The translations under genes and the position numbers were made by a program. DNA of 64,000 bases from Muribaculaceae bacterium (lineage in GTDB: Bacteria; Bacteroidota; Bacteroidia; Bacteroidales; Muribaculaceae): NCBI GenBank assembly GCA_022510405.1, contig JAFLTP010000015.1, positions 18,847 to 82,846 on the forward strand, read 5' to 3'. Below are positions 1 to 9,094 of the stretch, piece after piece. Below the pieces are notes generated by a model. It saw nothing but the letters and a program-made list of their open reading frames with translations. It was not told the origin of the DNA and did not search any database. Positions within the stretch are counted from its first letter, which is position 1. The number at the start of each line of letters is the position of its first letter.

Positions 1-336
1 TCTAATGACAGAAAAACATCTGTTGCTGATAGTGATGGTGAAATAATTTCAAAGATGTGGATATCTTATGAAGATGAGAAAGACTTCCCAGTTTATACAA
101 AATGGCAAACTCATGACAGATTTGTAAGTAAGGATGAAATTAAGAAATATGTTAAGATGAAGGTTTTGGAAGAAATGATGAGAGATACAGTTGATAAGAA
201 GTATCTTCAAAAACATTATTTCGACAAATCAGAAGCATATAATATTTTTATTAAAGAAGGCAATTATTACACTAAAGAAGAAGTGGATAAACTACTTAAT
301 AAGATGCAGAAACAAATCGATGCACTTAAATCTTAA
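1..336 (+). CDS. phage tail fibre-like protein, C-terminal part
   Basis: The frame is open to the first base of the window, so this is the 3' end of a gene starting upstream. An internal ATG at position 55 is not needed as a start. The visible 111 residues are charged and probably helical, and end with a YYTKEEVDKLL segment followed by a short coiled coil. YYTKxEVD elements are typical of phage tail fibre and baseplate-appendage proteins and recur in the next genes (residues near 500 of the 366-2546 product; three times in the 2632-3546 product). It therefore probably belongs to the same fibre cluster. No enzymatic motif is seen. Confidence 0.6.
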   Translation, partial: SNDRKTSVADSDGEIISKMWISYEDEKDFPVYTKWQTHDRFVSKDEIKKYVKMKVLEEMMRDTVDKKYLQKHYFDKSEAYNIFIKEGNYYTKEEVDKLLNKMQKQIDALKS

Positions 337-365
337 AAAGAAAAATATGTACAATATATAGTAAA

Positions 366-2546
366 ATGGCTGTTTTAAATTATAAAGATAAGAATGGTGT
401 ACATCATAAAAGTCCTATTGTTAATGTTCAGAATGTAGTAGTTGTTCAAAAACCTGGTGATTCTGAATTAGATGTAATGAGTCAAAAGGCAGTTACAGAG
501 TGCATTGAAATACTTGATGATAAGATTTACAAACTCGGTAAAGATACTAATGAAAAATTCACTCATTATTATACAACTGAACAAACTGATGAAAAATTAA
601 GAGAGTTAGAAGAAAATCTTAATGGAAATATTGGTGATGTTAAGAATGATGTTGAAGAAGCATTAAAAAATCACCTCACAGATGTTGAAAATCTATTTGG
701 CAACATCCAAGAAGTAGAAACTAACTTATTTAACAACATACAGGAAGTTCAAAACAATTTATTTGGAAATATCCAAGAAGTTGAATCTAACCTTGAAAAG
801 AACATAGAAGCAGTTAGAGACGGTCTTTTTAACAATATCCAAGAGGTTGAAAAGAATTTATCCGACAATATTGGTTCTGTAAATAGCAATTTGACAAATA
901 AAATTGATGATTTAGAGACTAAACACGATAATGAAGTAGAAAATCTAAATAATTCTATTTCAGAAACTAATCAAAATCTTCAAAATCAGGTAGAAAAAGA
1001 AGAAAATGACAGAATAAATCTTCAAAACCAAATTGATGAATTAGATAATCGTCAAACTGTATCAGAAGGTAATATTGAACAACTTCAAAAAGACCTTGAT
1101 GAATTAACCAAACTTCATAATTCAGATGTTGAAGACCTCAATAAACAAATTTCAGACCTTGATACAAAGGTAGATAATTCTGTTAATGATTTGAATGGTT
1201 CTATTACTGAATTAGACAATAGACTTACAGAAGAAATTAACAACCTTGACGAAAAGGTCGATAATAACAAAACTGAATGTGATAATGCCTTAAAAGAAGC
1301 AAAAGAGGAATTAGAACAATCAATAAATGATGTTGAAAGTTCATTAAATGACTCTATTGATGAATTAGAAGCAAAGGTTGATGATAATAAGACTGAATGT
1401 GAAAGAGAACTTTCTAATGTTACATCTGAATTAAATAAAACTATTTCAGACCTTGAAGCAAAACACGATGGTGATGTTCAGAATATAAATAGCACTCTTA
1501 AGGTATTTGAAGATACTTATAATGAAGATAAATCTAATCTTATTGACCAATTAGGACAAATTACATCAAGTATCGAAAATGAGGTTACAAGAGCAACATC
1601 AGAGGAAGAAGCAATTAGAGAATCATTAAAATTGCTTATAAATGATGCTAAATGGGATAGAGAAACAAAAAGAATCAATTTCTACCATGATGAAGAAGTT
1701 CTTGCTTGGATTGATGGAACTGACTTTGTAAAAGATGGAATGGTTCGTAAAGTATCTATTTTTACTGATGTAGATGATACTCGTTATTTAGAAGTTGTAT
1801 TTAATGGTGATGCAGAACTCGACCCAATTAGAATTCCTCTTAATGATATTTTCAACCCAGATAACTATTACACTAAATCTGAAATGGATAGAACTGTAAT
1901 AGAAATCAATGCTAAAATATCTAATTTACAACAAGAAGATATTTATATTAAAGGTATGATTGACAATCATTCTGATAAGATTCAATCTATTAGAAATGAG
2001 ATAAATCATATTAAAGAGGAAATTTCCGATATAAATATTGAAGTAACTCAATTAAAGAGTGATAAGGAGAATATCGTACTTCAATTAAATTCACTTCAAA
2101 AAGATATGGCATTTGCTAATGACAATATCAAACACCTTGAAGATGATGTTGAAGATATATACGATAGATTGAGATATAAGGTTGATTCTTCTGTTTATGA
2201 TACAGATAAGAAAGAGTTTGAAAACACTATCAAAACATTAGAAGAAAAACATGACAATGAAATAGCAGGTCTTAATTCTACTATTGATAATGTTAAATCT
2301 GAATTGAATGGAAATATCGAATCTACAAAGAATGAAATTTATGAGAATATTTCAACCGTAAAAAATGAAATATATGAAAATATATCTTCTGTTAAGGATG
2401 AAATCAATCAAAATATTTCTAATTCTAAAGATGAAATTTCCGAACAAATGAAGCAAATGCAAAAAGATTATGAAGAAAAAATACAAAATCTTCAAAATCA
2501 AATTAATGATTTAGTTGAATTATTGACTTGGATGGAATATGAATAA
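366..2546 (+). CDS. long coiled-coil phage tail fibre protein
   Basis: A 726-residue protein with no signal peptide. Its N-terminus (about residues 1-50) carries the VVVQKPGDS and VMSQKAVT elements seen in Bacteroidales phage tail proteins, probably the attachment domain. Residues about 105-190 are a run of 11-residue (hendecad) repeats of the type NLFxNIQEVEx. Further coiled coil follows, then a globular insert (about 430-500) and a YYTKSEMD element. A second hendecad block, of the type NEIYENISSVK, lies near residues 650-700. Such repeats predict a long trimeric shaft. The next gene starts 85 bp downstream after a strong hairpin. The role as a structural fibre is inferred from repeat content and position. 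Confidence 0.7.
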   Translation: MAVLNYKDKNGVHHKSPIVNVQNVVVVQKPGDSELDVMSQKAVTECIEILDDKIYKLGKDTNEKFTHYYTTEQTDEKLRELEENLNGNIGDVKNDVEEALKNHLTDVENLFGNIQEVETNLFNNIQEVQNNLFGNIQEVESNLEKNIEAVRDGLFNNIQEVEKNLSDNIGSVNSNLTNKIDDLETKHDNEVENLNNSISETNQNLQNQVEKEENDRINLQNQIDELDNRQTVSEGNIEQLQKDLDELTKLHNSDVEDLNKQISDLDTKVDNSVNDLNGSITELDNRLTEEINNLDEKVDNNKTECDNALKEAKEELEQSINDVESSLNDSIDELEAKVDDNKTECERELSNVTSELNKTISDLEAKHDGDVQNINSTLKVFEDTYNEDKSNLIDQLGQITSSIENEVTRATSEEEAIRESLKLLINDAKWDRETKRINFYHDEEVLAWIDGTDFVKDGMVRKVSIFTDVDDTRYLEVVFNGDAELDPIRIPLNDIFNPDNYYTKSEMDRTVIEINAKISNLQQEDIYIKGMIDNHSDKIQSIRNEINHIKEEISDINIEVTQLKSDKENIVLQLNSLQKDMAFANDNIKHLEDDVEDIYDRLRYKVDSSVYDTDKKEFENTIKTLEEKHDNEIAGLNSTIDNVKSELNGNIESTKNEIYENISTVKNEIYENISSVKDEINQNISNSKDEISEQMKQMQKDYEEKIQNLQNQINDLVELLTWMEYE

Positions 2547-2549
2547 AAA

Positions 2550-2573
2550 TGAATGGGGATTAACTTCCCCATT
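2550..2573 (+). terminator. rho-independent terminator-like hairpin
   Basis: Perfect 9-bp stem (GAATGGGGA / TCCCCATTC) with a 6-nt loop just after the fibre gene, followed within 15 nt by a T-rich tract. Confidence 0.7.
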
Positions 2574-2585
2574 CTAATCAAAGTT

Positions 2586-2600
2586 TTATTTTTATATAAA
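2586..2600 (+). promoter_or_regulatory. recurrent phage leader motif
   Basis: TTATTTTTATATAAA, 31 nt before the next start codon. The same motif, or its TTATTTTTAATAAATA form, lies at 3601, 9581, 10199, 13294, 14026, 17727 and 21890. It is probably a phage promoter or translation-enhancing leader, because no Shine-Dalgarno sequence is visible at these genes. Confidence 0.45.
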
Positions 2601-2631
2601 TACATAAATAAATTTATACACTCATAATATT

Positions 2632-3546
2632 ATGGCTGAAAATAAACAATTTGTAATTTTTAGTTCTAAGGCAGCTTTCAATGCTGGTTCTGATAAATAT
2701 GATAACAATTCTATTGTTTTTGTAAAGGATGCAAATGAACCTGGTATTTATACACATGCTTATGGTTGGAATGCTCTTCCTAACAATGCAGTTGCTAATC
2801 AAATTTTGTCATTTGTTGAAGGTAAAGCAAAATGGATTGATAAAGATTACTATACTAAATCAGAAGTAGAAAGTAAGTTAGATGAAATCGATGTTACAGA
2901 CCAATTAGTAGATTATGCAAAATCAGAAGATGTAACTAAAGAAATTGCTGATGCAGTTAAAGACCTTGCTTCTAAATCTGAAATTCCTACTGATTTTTAT
3001 TCAAAAGAAGAAGTTGATGGAAAGGTAGCAAATGTTAAATCTGAAATACTCGGTGGTGTAGGTCAAGATTATGATACTCTTAAAGAAATTGAAACTTGGA
3101 TTGGAACTCACCAAGAACTTTATCAAGCACTTGTAAATGGAATTGCTACTAAGGCTTCTATTGAATATGTAGATGGTAAAGTAGAAGATATGGCTACTAT
3201 GAGTTGGGTAGAAGAACAAAACTATCTTAAAACTCACCAATCATTAGATGCTTATGCAACTAAAGAATATGTTGGTCAAGAAATTGCTAAGATTGAAGTT
3301 CCATCTGTTGAAGGACTTGCTTCTGAAGAATATGTTGATAATGCAGTAGAAGATATGGCTACTATGACTTGGGTTAAGGGTCAAAATTATCTTACTACTC
3401 ACCAATCATTAGAAGGTTATGCTAAGACATCAGAAGTTGAAGCATTAATTAGTGATTTTGTAACTGAAGATGATGTTGATGAAAAACTTGAAGGTTATTA
3501 CACACAAGCAGAAGTTGATGCAATGTTTGAATGGGGTGAATATTAA
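2632..3546 (+). CDS. phage tail fibre protein with YYTK repeats
   Basis: A 304-residue protein. The N-terminal domain (about 1-75) begins FVIFSSKAAFNAGSDKYD and contains IVFVKDANEPGIYTHAYGW, a module common at the start of Bacteroidales phage fibre proteins. The rest is built from YYTKSEVE / FYSKEEVD / YYTQAEVD elements and paired YVDxxVEDMATMxWVxxQNYL units (around residues 180-205 and 235-260), so it contains an internal duplication. The ATG at 2632 is preceded by the phage leader motif. It lies between two hairpin terminators and may therefore be expressed alone. A short fibre or tail-tip appendage is the likeliest role. Confidence 0.65.
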   Translation: MAENKQFVIFSSKAAFNAGSDKYDNNSIVFVKDANEPGIYTHAYGWNALPNNAVANQILSFVEGKAKWIDKDYYTKSEVESKLDEIDVTDQLVDYAKSEDVTKEIADAVKDLASKSEIPTDFYSKEEVDGKVANVKSEILGGVGQDYDTLKEIETWIGTHQELYQALVNGIATKASIEYVDGKVEDMATMSWVEEQNYLKTHQSLDAYATKEYVGQEIAKIEVPSVEGLASEEYVDNAVEDMATMTWVKGQNYLTTHQSLEGYAKTSEVEALISDFVTEDDVDEKLEGYYTQAEVDAMFEWGEY

Positions 3547-3573
3547 TCTTATATAAGATTTAAAATAACTTCT

Positions 3574-3602
3574 AAAAGGGTTCTAATTTTAGAATCCTTT
3601 TT
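3574..3602 (+). terminator. terminator-like hairpin
   Basis: AAAGG-TTCTAA stem pairing with TTAGAA-CCTTT, followed by a T-rich run, directly after the 304-residue fibre gene. A phage leader motif (3601-3615) abuts its 3' side. Confidence 0.65.
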
Positions 3603-3707
3603 ATTTTTATATAAAGAACTATACAACTGGATTTTATGTATAGTTTTTCAATTTATAAGAGGTCTCATTTGAGAAATCTTTCCAAATATATTTTTTAAAT
3701 TTTTATT

Positions 3708-4931
3708 ATGGCAATAGATAAGAAAATTATCAATTTTAAAAAAGGAGAAGATTTTACCAGAGAATATAATGCAGGTAATATCTTAGACAAATCATTAGTA
3801 TTTATAGATGATACACATGAAATAGTTACACATAAAACAGTTTTTGATGGTAATATACCTGACTGGAATGCTAATGAAGGACAACCAGGATTTATAAAGA
3901 ATAAACCTGATTTGAGTAATCTTGGTGGAAGTTCATTACCACCTTATCCAAAATCAAATCAAGTTTATTATACAACTACTGATAATAAAATATTAAATGA
4001 TTTAGGTAGTGATTTAAAACCAGTCATTAAATCTAATGAATATTTTGAAAATGAAATGGTTGGTGTAATAACATTTAATGAAGATATTACACAATTAGTT
4101 TCATTCAACAATATTGCTTATGCAGATAAATCACGAATTAAATCTATTACTTTACCCGAAACTATTACATCATTTTCAGAAAGTCAATTTAACTATATGT
4201 TAAGTTTTGAAAGTGTAAATATTCCTGATAATATTACAGAATTACCAAATTATTTCTTATACGGTTCAAAGGTTAGAAATATAAAAATGCCAAGTAAATT
4301 AGAAAAGATAGGTAATTATGCTTTTTATAATTGTCAATTACTTGAATCAATTTCATTTGGAAATTGTGAATATTTATCTGAAATTGGTAGAAGTGCTTTT
4401 CAAGAATGTAAATCATTAGTTTATGTAGCCAATTTTAATAGAACAATGGTTTACACAATTAATGATTATACATTTTATAGATGTACTTCCTTAATAAATA
4501 TAAATCTGTCAAATGTATACACAATAGGAAATTATGCTTTTGATGATTGTAAATCTTTAACAAACTTAAATCTTTCATTAGTAAATAATTTATCAGATTG
4601 TGCATTTTATAATTGCACAAGTATTCATACTGTTTTTATCAATCAATATAATACAAATATAAAATTAGATTCTTTTAAAACTAATAATAATGGAACAAAT
4701 CAGATAAACTTTTATGTTTATGGTTGTGATGGTGATTATAATGATAGTTATAATGATAATATAGTTAAATACCAAAATGCATATCCAGATTTTAAGAATC
4801 AATTTCATACTTGGAAAGGTAAAGACATTTACGTTTACCAAAATCAACTTTGGACTGGAACACAAGACGAGTATGATGGTATAACTTCAAAAGATTCAAA
4901 TACATTCTATTTCATCAAGGAGGAAGCATAA
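3708..4931 (+). CDS. phage tail protein with BspA-type leucine-rich repeats
   Basis: A 407-residue protein. A short N-terminal domain is followed near residues 55-70 by GQPGFIKNKPDLSNL, an element found just before receptor-binding parts of phage fibres. Residues about 130-320 are BspA/TpLRR-type leucine-rich repeats, with recurring units like LEKIGNYAFYNC, IGRSAFQEC and TIGNYAFDDC. The last 30 residues (LWTGTQDEYDGI then TFYFI) match a small C-terminal module common in Bacteroidales phage fibres. BspA-type repeats bind host proteins or glycans, so this is a candidate receptor-binding subunit. The stop codon is 2 nt before the next ATG, indicating co-translation with the 800-residue protein. 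Confidence 0.7.
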   Translation: MAIDKKIINFKKGEDFTREYNAGNILDKSLVFIDDTHEIVTHKTVFDGNIPDWNANEGQPGFIKNKPDLSNLGGSSLPPYPKSNQVYYTTTDNKILNDLGSDLKPVIKSNEYFENEMVGVITFNEDITQLVSFNNIAYADKSRIKSITLPETITSFSESQFNYMLSFESVNIPDNITELPNYFLYGSKVRNIKMPSKLEKIGNYAFYNCQLLESISFGNCEYLSEIGRSAFQECKSLVYVANFNRTMVYTINDYTFYRCTSLININLSNVYTIGNYAFDDCKSLTNLNLSLVNNLSDCAFYNCTSIHTVFINQYNTNIKLDSFKTNNNGTNQINFYVYGCDGDYNDSYNDNIVKYQNAYPDFKNQFHTWKGKDIYVYQNQLWTGTQDEYDGITSKDSNTFYFIKEEA

Positions 4932-4933
4932 TT

Positions 4934-7336
4934 ATGATTAAGATAGGTAATTCAAATATAGTGGGTGTTTCATTAGGAGACACCCAATTCTCCAAAATCT
5001 ATAAAGGAGTAGACTTGGTTTGGATAAAAGTTGTTGGTGAAGTAGATTTATCTTCATTCATTATTCAAAAAGGTAATGAATCTACTGGTGATGTTGTTTT
5101 GTGGGATAGAGGAAATCAACAAAAGTTAATTGTTAATGTTGATAATGTACCTAAATTCCCTACTTCTAATTATGTTCCTATCGGTATAGTTGCAATTCCA
5201 TCTTCACAAAATGTTTATGGAGATAATTCAGCTTCAATGATGAGTTTGAAGAAAATGAGTTTGTTTGACCCTGATAATGGTTGTGTTCAATATAAAGGTA
5301 CATGGGATAGATATAATGGTTATTCTGATAATCCTTTATATGGATATACTGGAGATACATTAGGAACAACTGTAACCACTTCAACGGCAGCCCAAACATT
5401 CTTTAATCAATCAGTTGTTAATTCTAAGATAATTGCTTCATCACCTGGTTATGATTGGAAAACTGCATCTCAAATTACAAACTCTACAACTAAAGGAAGT
5501 TATCCCGCGGGTTTTTGTTGTTGGAGATATTCAACAGAAGGAACATCACAAGGAGATTGGTATTTACCTTCCAGTGGTGAATTATATAATACCTTCCAAA
5601 AGAATGGAAATATAATTACCAATGTACTTACAAAATTAAAAGATTATGGGTTTGATACTGGAAATTACTTCTTAGATTCTTCAACAGATGGTAATTATAG
5701 AATTATTGCATGTAGTGAAAGTAGATACGACCAATGTTGGTATTACAATGCAACAAGTACATTATTATATGGTGGAAATGTAAATATTTATAGTAAAGTT
5801 GTTGGTTTAACTACTATTACAGCATTTTGTAATATAGATAATAGTACAGATGGAGGTGGTGGTACAATTACTCCAGAACCTGATGTTACTTATTATGATG
5901 TTACTATAATATTCGATAGTGGTATAAATTCAGTTACAATTAAAAGTTCAAGTATGAATACAACGGTTAGAAATTCAGGTGAAGTTATAAAAGTTAAAGA
6001 AGGCGATACAATTACTTGGAGTGTAACTTATAAAGATGGTTATATGGAAGGAAATAATTGTAGTGGTTCAATGACTATCAATAAGAATGAAACTATTTCA
6101 ATAAGTTCTATTATAATGCCAAAATTTGAATTTAATCCTTATAGAGAAATTCATTATTCAAGTCCATCTGTATTAGATGTAAGTAATTTAGGTTGGAAAC
6201 AAAATATTATTTCAAATAGTTATGATTCTGATTTAGGATATAATAGAATTATATTTGATAATGATGTTACTGAAATACCTGATAATTTCTTCAATGGAGC
6301 AGAACAGTTACAAGAAATAAACTGGATTCCAGTTGGTATTTTAAAAATAGGAAATAATTTTGTTAGAGGTTGTTGGAGAATGTATGGATTTTGTGGATTT
6401 AGCGATTTAGAAAATTCTGTTGAACTTGGTGATTATTTTATGGCTGAAATTTCAGAAAATGTTATCAATTCAATTAAATGGGAAAATATTTCTAAAATAG
6501 GAAATTACTTCTTATATAATAATTCAATTACAGATTTAATATTAAAAGATATTGAAGAATTAGAAGAAATAGGTGATAGATTCTTAGATAAGTGTTATAA
6601 ACTAAAATCTATTGAGCTGAATAATTTACCGAAGTTATATTATATTGGCAATTATTTCAGATATGGTCAATCGGGAGTATTATACGATAGTCTAACCAAA
6701 TTTATTATTAAAGAAACACCTAATTTGACTGAAATAGGTAATATGTTTTTAAATCGTTCTTCTGATATTAATGAATTAGATTTAAGTGGTATTAGTAATG
6801 TAAGAAAAATAAATGATTATTTTATGTATCAATGTAGTAAAGTTAAAGGAATAAATGATTTATCTATATTTTCTAATGCTACCTATATAGGAAATAATTT
6901 TTTAAATAACACTATAATATCAGTAATAGATTTATCTCAATTTAAAAATGCTTTATATATTGGAGATAATTTTATGAGTAACATTAGCATTAGCAATAAT
7001 AATAGAAATATATCATTTTTAGATTTAACAATATTACCAAGAAATATTAATCATATTGGAGATAATTTTATGAGTGATAATTATATAGAAAAGGTAAATT
7101 TATCTATAACATGGGATATAAATGAATTAGGAAATAATCTATTTTATACAAATAGATGTAATATGACTTTTATAATTAATTCGCCAAATAAATTATTAGA
7201 TAATATTATTAATAAGATATATTTTAATTATAATGGTAAAACATATTATGTTAACGATGAACTGATTGAACAATATAAAGAAGTTGTTCCAAAGTGTGCA
7301 GATTTATTCAAACCTTTATCAGAATATAATGAATAA
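4934..7336 (+). CDS. large phage receptor-binding-like protein (DUF1566-like plus LRR)
   Basis: An 800-residue protein. A short N-terminal tail-attachment segment (about 1-35) is followed by a domain (about 36-300) with GDWYLPSSGELYN and other features of the DUF1566/Lcl, C-type-lectin-like fold. A Gly/Pro-rich linker follows (about 305-320), then a beta-rich repeat domain (about 320-395), then a long BspA-like leucine-rich-repeat array (about 405-790) with units such as IGNNF, IGNYF and IGDNFM. The C-type-lectin-like and LRR pairing suggests host-surface recognition. It is translationally coupled to the preceding gene and followed by a perfect bidirectional terminator. Confidence 0.65.
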   Translation: MIKIGNSNIVGVSLGDTQFSKIYKGVDLVWIKVVGEVDLSSFIIQKGNESTGDVVLWDRGNQQKLIVNVDNVPKFPTSNYVPIGIVAIPSSQNVYGDNSASMMSLKKMSLFDPDNGCVQYKGTWDRYNGYSDNPLYGYTGDTLGTTVTTSTAAQTFFNQSVVNSKIIASSPGYDWKTASQITNSTTKGSYPAGFCCWRYSTEGTSQGDWYLPSSGELYNTFQKNGNIITNVLTKLKDYGFDTGNYFLDSSTDGNYRIIACSESRYDQCWYYNATSTLLYGGNVNIYSKVVGLTTITAFCNIDNSTDGGGGTITPEPDVTYYDVTIIFDSGINSVTIKSSSMNTTVRNSGEVIKVKEGDTITWSVTYKDGYMEGNNCSGSMTINKNETISISSIIMPKFEFNPYREIHYSSPSVLDVSNLGWKQNIISNSYDSDLGYNRIIFDNDVTEIPDNFFNGAEQLQEINWIPVGILKIGNNFVRGCWRMYGFCGFSDLENSVELGDYFMAEISENVINSIKWENISKIGNYFLYNNSITDLILKDIEELEEIGDRFLDKCYKLKSIELNNLPKLYYIGNYFRYGQSGVLYDSLTKFIIKETPNLTEIGNMFLNRSSDINELDLSGISNVRKINDYFMYQCSKVKGINDLSIFSNATYIGNNFLNNTIISVIDLSQFKNALYIGDNFMSNISISNNNRNISFLDLTILPRNINHIGDNFMSDNYIEKVNLSITWDINELGNNLFYTNRCNMTFIINSPNKLLDNIINKIYFNYNGKTYYVNDELIEQYKEVVPKCADLFKPLSEYNE

Positions 7337-7339
7337 ATT

Positions 7340-7365
7340 AAAGAGGTGGAAATTTCCACCTCTTT
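7340..7365. terminator. bidirectional terminator between convergent genes
   Basis: A perfect 26-bp palindrome (arms AAAGAGGTGGAAA and its complement) lies between the stop codons of the convergent genes ending at 7336 (+) and 7366 (-), with A and T runs on both sides. Confidence 0.85.
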
Positions 7366-8178
7366 TTAATGATATGATTTTATAATTGGTAATTCTTCAT
7401 TACACTTAATATCATAGTCAGTTAGTTTCACTTGTTTTCCATTACTATATTTAATGGTTATAGATTGAATTTCCATATCATAATATTGAAGGTTCTTAGT
7501 AAACTGATTATACATATCGGGGTATAATGATACATATTCTGACTCATGTGGTCCTATATTACAATCTGCTTTATATGTGAAAACATAGTTTCTCATTCCT
7601 TTATTGAATTGTAAGTTTTCTTCATCGTCAATATAGGCAACTTCTACTTCCATTTCGGTAATAGGGTATCTTGATGATGTATTGAAATATTGAATAGCAG
7701 GATATATTAAATTAGTTTCACGGTCTTGAACCATCATCCCATATATCATAAATCCATTAGGTGCAGCATTCGTCTTAAGAATTTTATTTATAATAGGGTG
7801 CATTATATTTCCAAAACTTTCATCGTCATATTCCAAACCTTGTAATTCATATTGACAATAGTAATGGAGAAGTAATATTGGGGAGTAGTGCATTACATTC
7901 TCCGGATGTGTTATAGATAATTTTTTTGCCTTGTTAGACAATTCCTTATCAACTATAATATCCATTTTAACAAATCGGAGAGTGTCCATTTTAAAATGTG
8001 GTCTTTTTGTACTAATCAAAACGGAGTCTCCACTATATGCCACTATCCTTATTTCACTTTCTTCATCATCATCACTATAATAGTATGGAGAATAAAATAG
8101 ACCTGAATATTCTTTTCTTTCCGCATATACTGTAAGGGAAACAACCAATGTGATAATGATATAAAAAATCTTCTTCAT
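7366..8178 (-). CDS. exported protein of unknown function in prophage (moron candidate)
   Basis: A 270-residue protein with a clear N-terminal signal peptide (MKKIFYII, hydrophobic core, likely cleavage after VYA near residue 19) and no lipobox cysteine. The remainder is acidic, mixed alpha/beta and not recognised. It includes a DDDEES stretch near residues 36-41. It is transcribed opposite to the flanking structural genes, which is typical of lysogenic-conversion (moron) genes expressed from the prophage. It is separated by 129 bp from the small-gene cluster upstream, so it could be that cluster's last member or have its own promoter. Confidence 0.6.
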   Translation of the reverse strand: MKKIFYIIITLVVSLTVYAERKEYSGLFYSPYYYSDDDEESEIRIVAYSGDSVLISTKRPHFKMDTLRFVKMDIIVDKELSNKAKKLSITHPENVMHYSPILLLHYYCQYELQGLEYDDESFGNIMHPIINKILKTNAAPNGFMIYGMMVQDRETNLIYPAIQYFNTSSRYPITEMEVEVAYIDDEENLQFNKGMRNYVFTYKADCNIGPHESEYVSLYPDMYNQFTKNLQYYDMEIQSITIKYSNGKQVKLTDYDIKCNEELPIIKSYH

Positions 8179-8307
8179 TTTAAATTAATTTTAGACTTCT
8201 AAATTAGTAAATTTCCATAATACCCACAAATGCACCAGATTAACTCTGATGTATTCTGAATATTAGGATATAAATTTATATTACCTCAATATTAAGTCTT
8301 ACGAGGT

Positions 8308-8631
8308 TTAATCTGTTGTATTCACATAATACTCAAAATCTTCACCTTTAAGATTATCCAAACACCATTCATCTAACTTGTAGTATAAATCGGCATAGAG
8401 TTTAGAATATTCATTATTCTTATTGTACCAACACCAGCACCGGTGGTTCAAAACCATTACCAGTTCAGTAACATACACCTTATTATTCTTCCACTCATTG
8501 AATGCCCTATTGTAGGTGTCTTTGATTGCATCTATTCCGAAATGATCTGCAATGTCAAAGTCATTCCAAAAAGTAGTTTTAGGAACATATCCAGTCAATT
8601 CAGTTATGTTCCATTTTGAAAATATTGCCAT
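8308..8631 (-). CDS. hypothetical phage protein, 107 aa
   Basis: Start taken as the ATG at 8631; a TTG three codons upstream also keeps the frame, but the ATG lies right at the stop of the preceding gene. The product is rich in Trp, Tyr and Asn (a CWCWYNKNNEY segment near the middle). It has no signal peptide, membrane segment or recognised domain. It is the last gene of a leftward run of five tiny genes with overlapping or touching ends, so it is probably co-transcribed with them. Confidence 0.6.
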   Translation of the reverse strand: MAIFSKWNITELTGYVPKTTFWNDFDIADHFGIDAIKDTYNRAFNEWKNNKVYVTELVMVLNHRCWCWYNKNNEYSKLYADLYYKLDEWCLDNLKGEDFEYYVNTTD

Positions 8632-8632
8632 A

Positions 8633-8809
8633 TCAATCAAATTTTAAGTTAGTATCTGTCATAAACTTCAACTCAAACCAATAACAGTCAGGTTGATTTA
8701 ATCCGTAGTAGTTGATGATTTGATAGCGACTGAAATTGCCACTATAAAACATTGTAACCACTTTCCCATTTGTTTTGGAATCCTTATATCTAATCCTCCA
8801 AGTTGCCAT
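8633..8809 (-). CDS. small phage protein, 58 aa, paralogue of the 8936-9094 product
   Basis: Begins MATWRIRYKD and ends TNLKFD. It aligns over its whole length with the product of 8936-9094: WRI/VRYKD against WRVKYID, GKVVTMFYSG against GKVSTTVYYG, YYGLNQPDCYWFEL against FFGLENEDVYWYEL. Its start overlaps the end of the 8790-8939 gene by 20 bp, and its stop is 1 nt before the next ATG. The function is unknown; the compact size and duplication suggest a phage regulatory or anti-host protein, which is inference. Confidence 0.6.
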   Translation of the reverse strand: MATWRIRYKDSKTNGKVVTMFYSGNFSRYQIINYYGLNQPDCYWFELKFMTDTNLKFD

Positions 8810-8939
8810 AGTAGTCTAAATCGTATAATCTTTCTGTTTCACTTACGAAGTCATTTATTGTATCAGTCGGTAAGTATTGTATAAGTTCATTCAATACAGT
8901 TTCATTACCGAGTCTTTCAATTAGTTCTTCGATACTCAT
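8790..8939 (-). CDS. small acidic phage protein, 49 aa
   Basis: Begins MSIEELIERLGNETVL and ends YYGNLED. Predicted helical and strongly acidic. It sits between the two paralogous small genes and overlaps both: 4 bp (ATGA) with the upstream gene and 20 bp with the downstream one. This tight packing is the main evidence that it is translated. No family is recognised. Confidence 0.55.
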   Translation of the reverse strand: MSIEELIERLGNETVLNELIQYLPTDTINDFVSETERLYDLDYYGNLED

Positions 8940-9094
8940 TTCTCTATAAGTTCAAGTTCGTACCAATAAACATCTTCATTCTCTAATCCGAAAAATTCTA
9001 TAACCTCTTTTTCAGATATATCACCATAATATACAGTGGTGGAAACTTTACCACCACTGTACTTGTCAATGTACTTTACTCTCCAGTATGTCAT
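8936..9094 (-). CDS. small phage protein, 52 aa, paralogue of the 8633-8809 product
   Basis: Begins MTYWRVKYID and ends LELIEK. It resembles the 58-residue product two genes downstream along its entire length, so the pair arose by duplication around the 49-residue gene. The start overlaps the stop of the zinc-finger gene (TAATGA), and its own stop overlaps the next start (ATGA). Function is unknown. Confidence 0.6.
   Translation of the reverse strand: MTYWRVKYIDKYSGGKVSTTVYYGDISEKEVIEFFGLENEDVYWYELELIEK

Noticed and set aside
4934..7336. Diversity-generating retroelement target in the lectin-like fibre gene
   Set aside because: The domain type fits, but no reverse transcriptase, template repeat or adjacent Avd gene is visible. 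The Avd-like four-helix gene at 30339 is in a different region.
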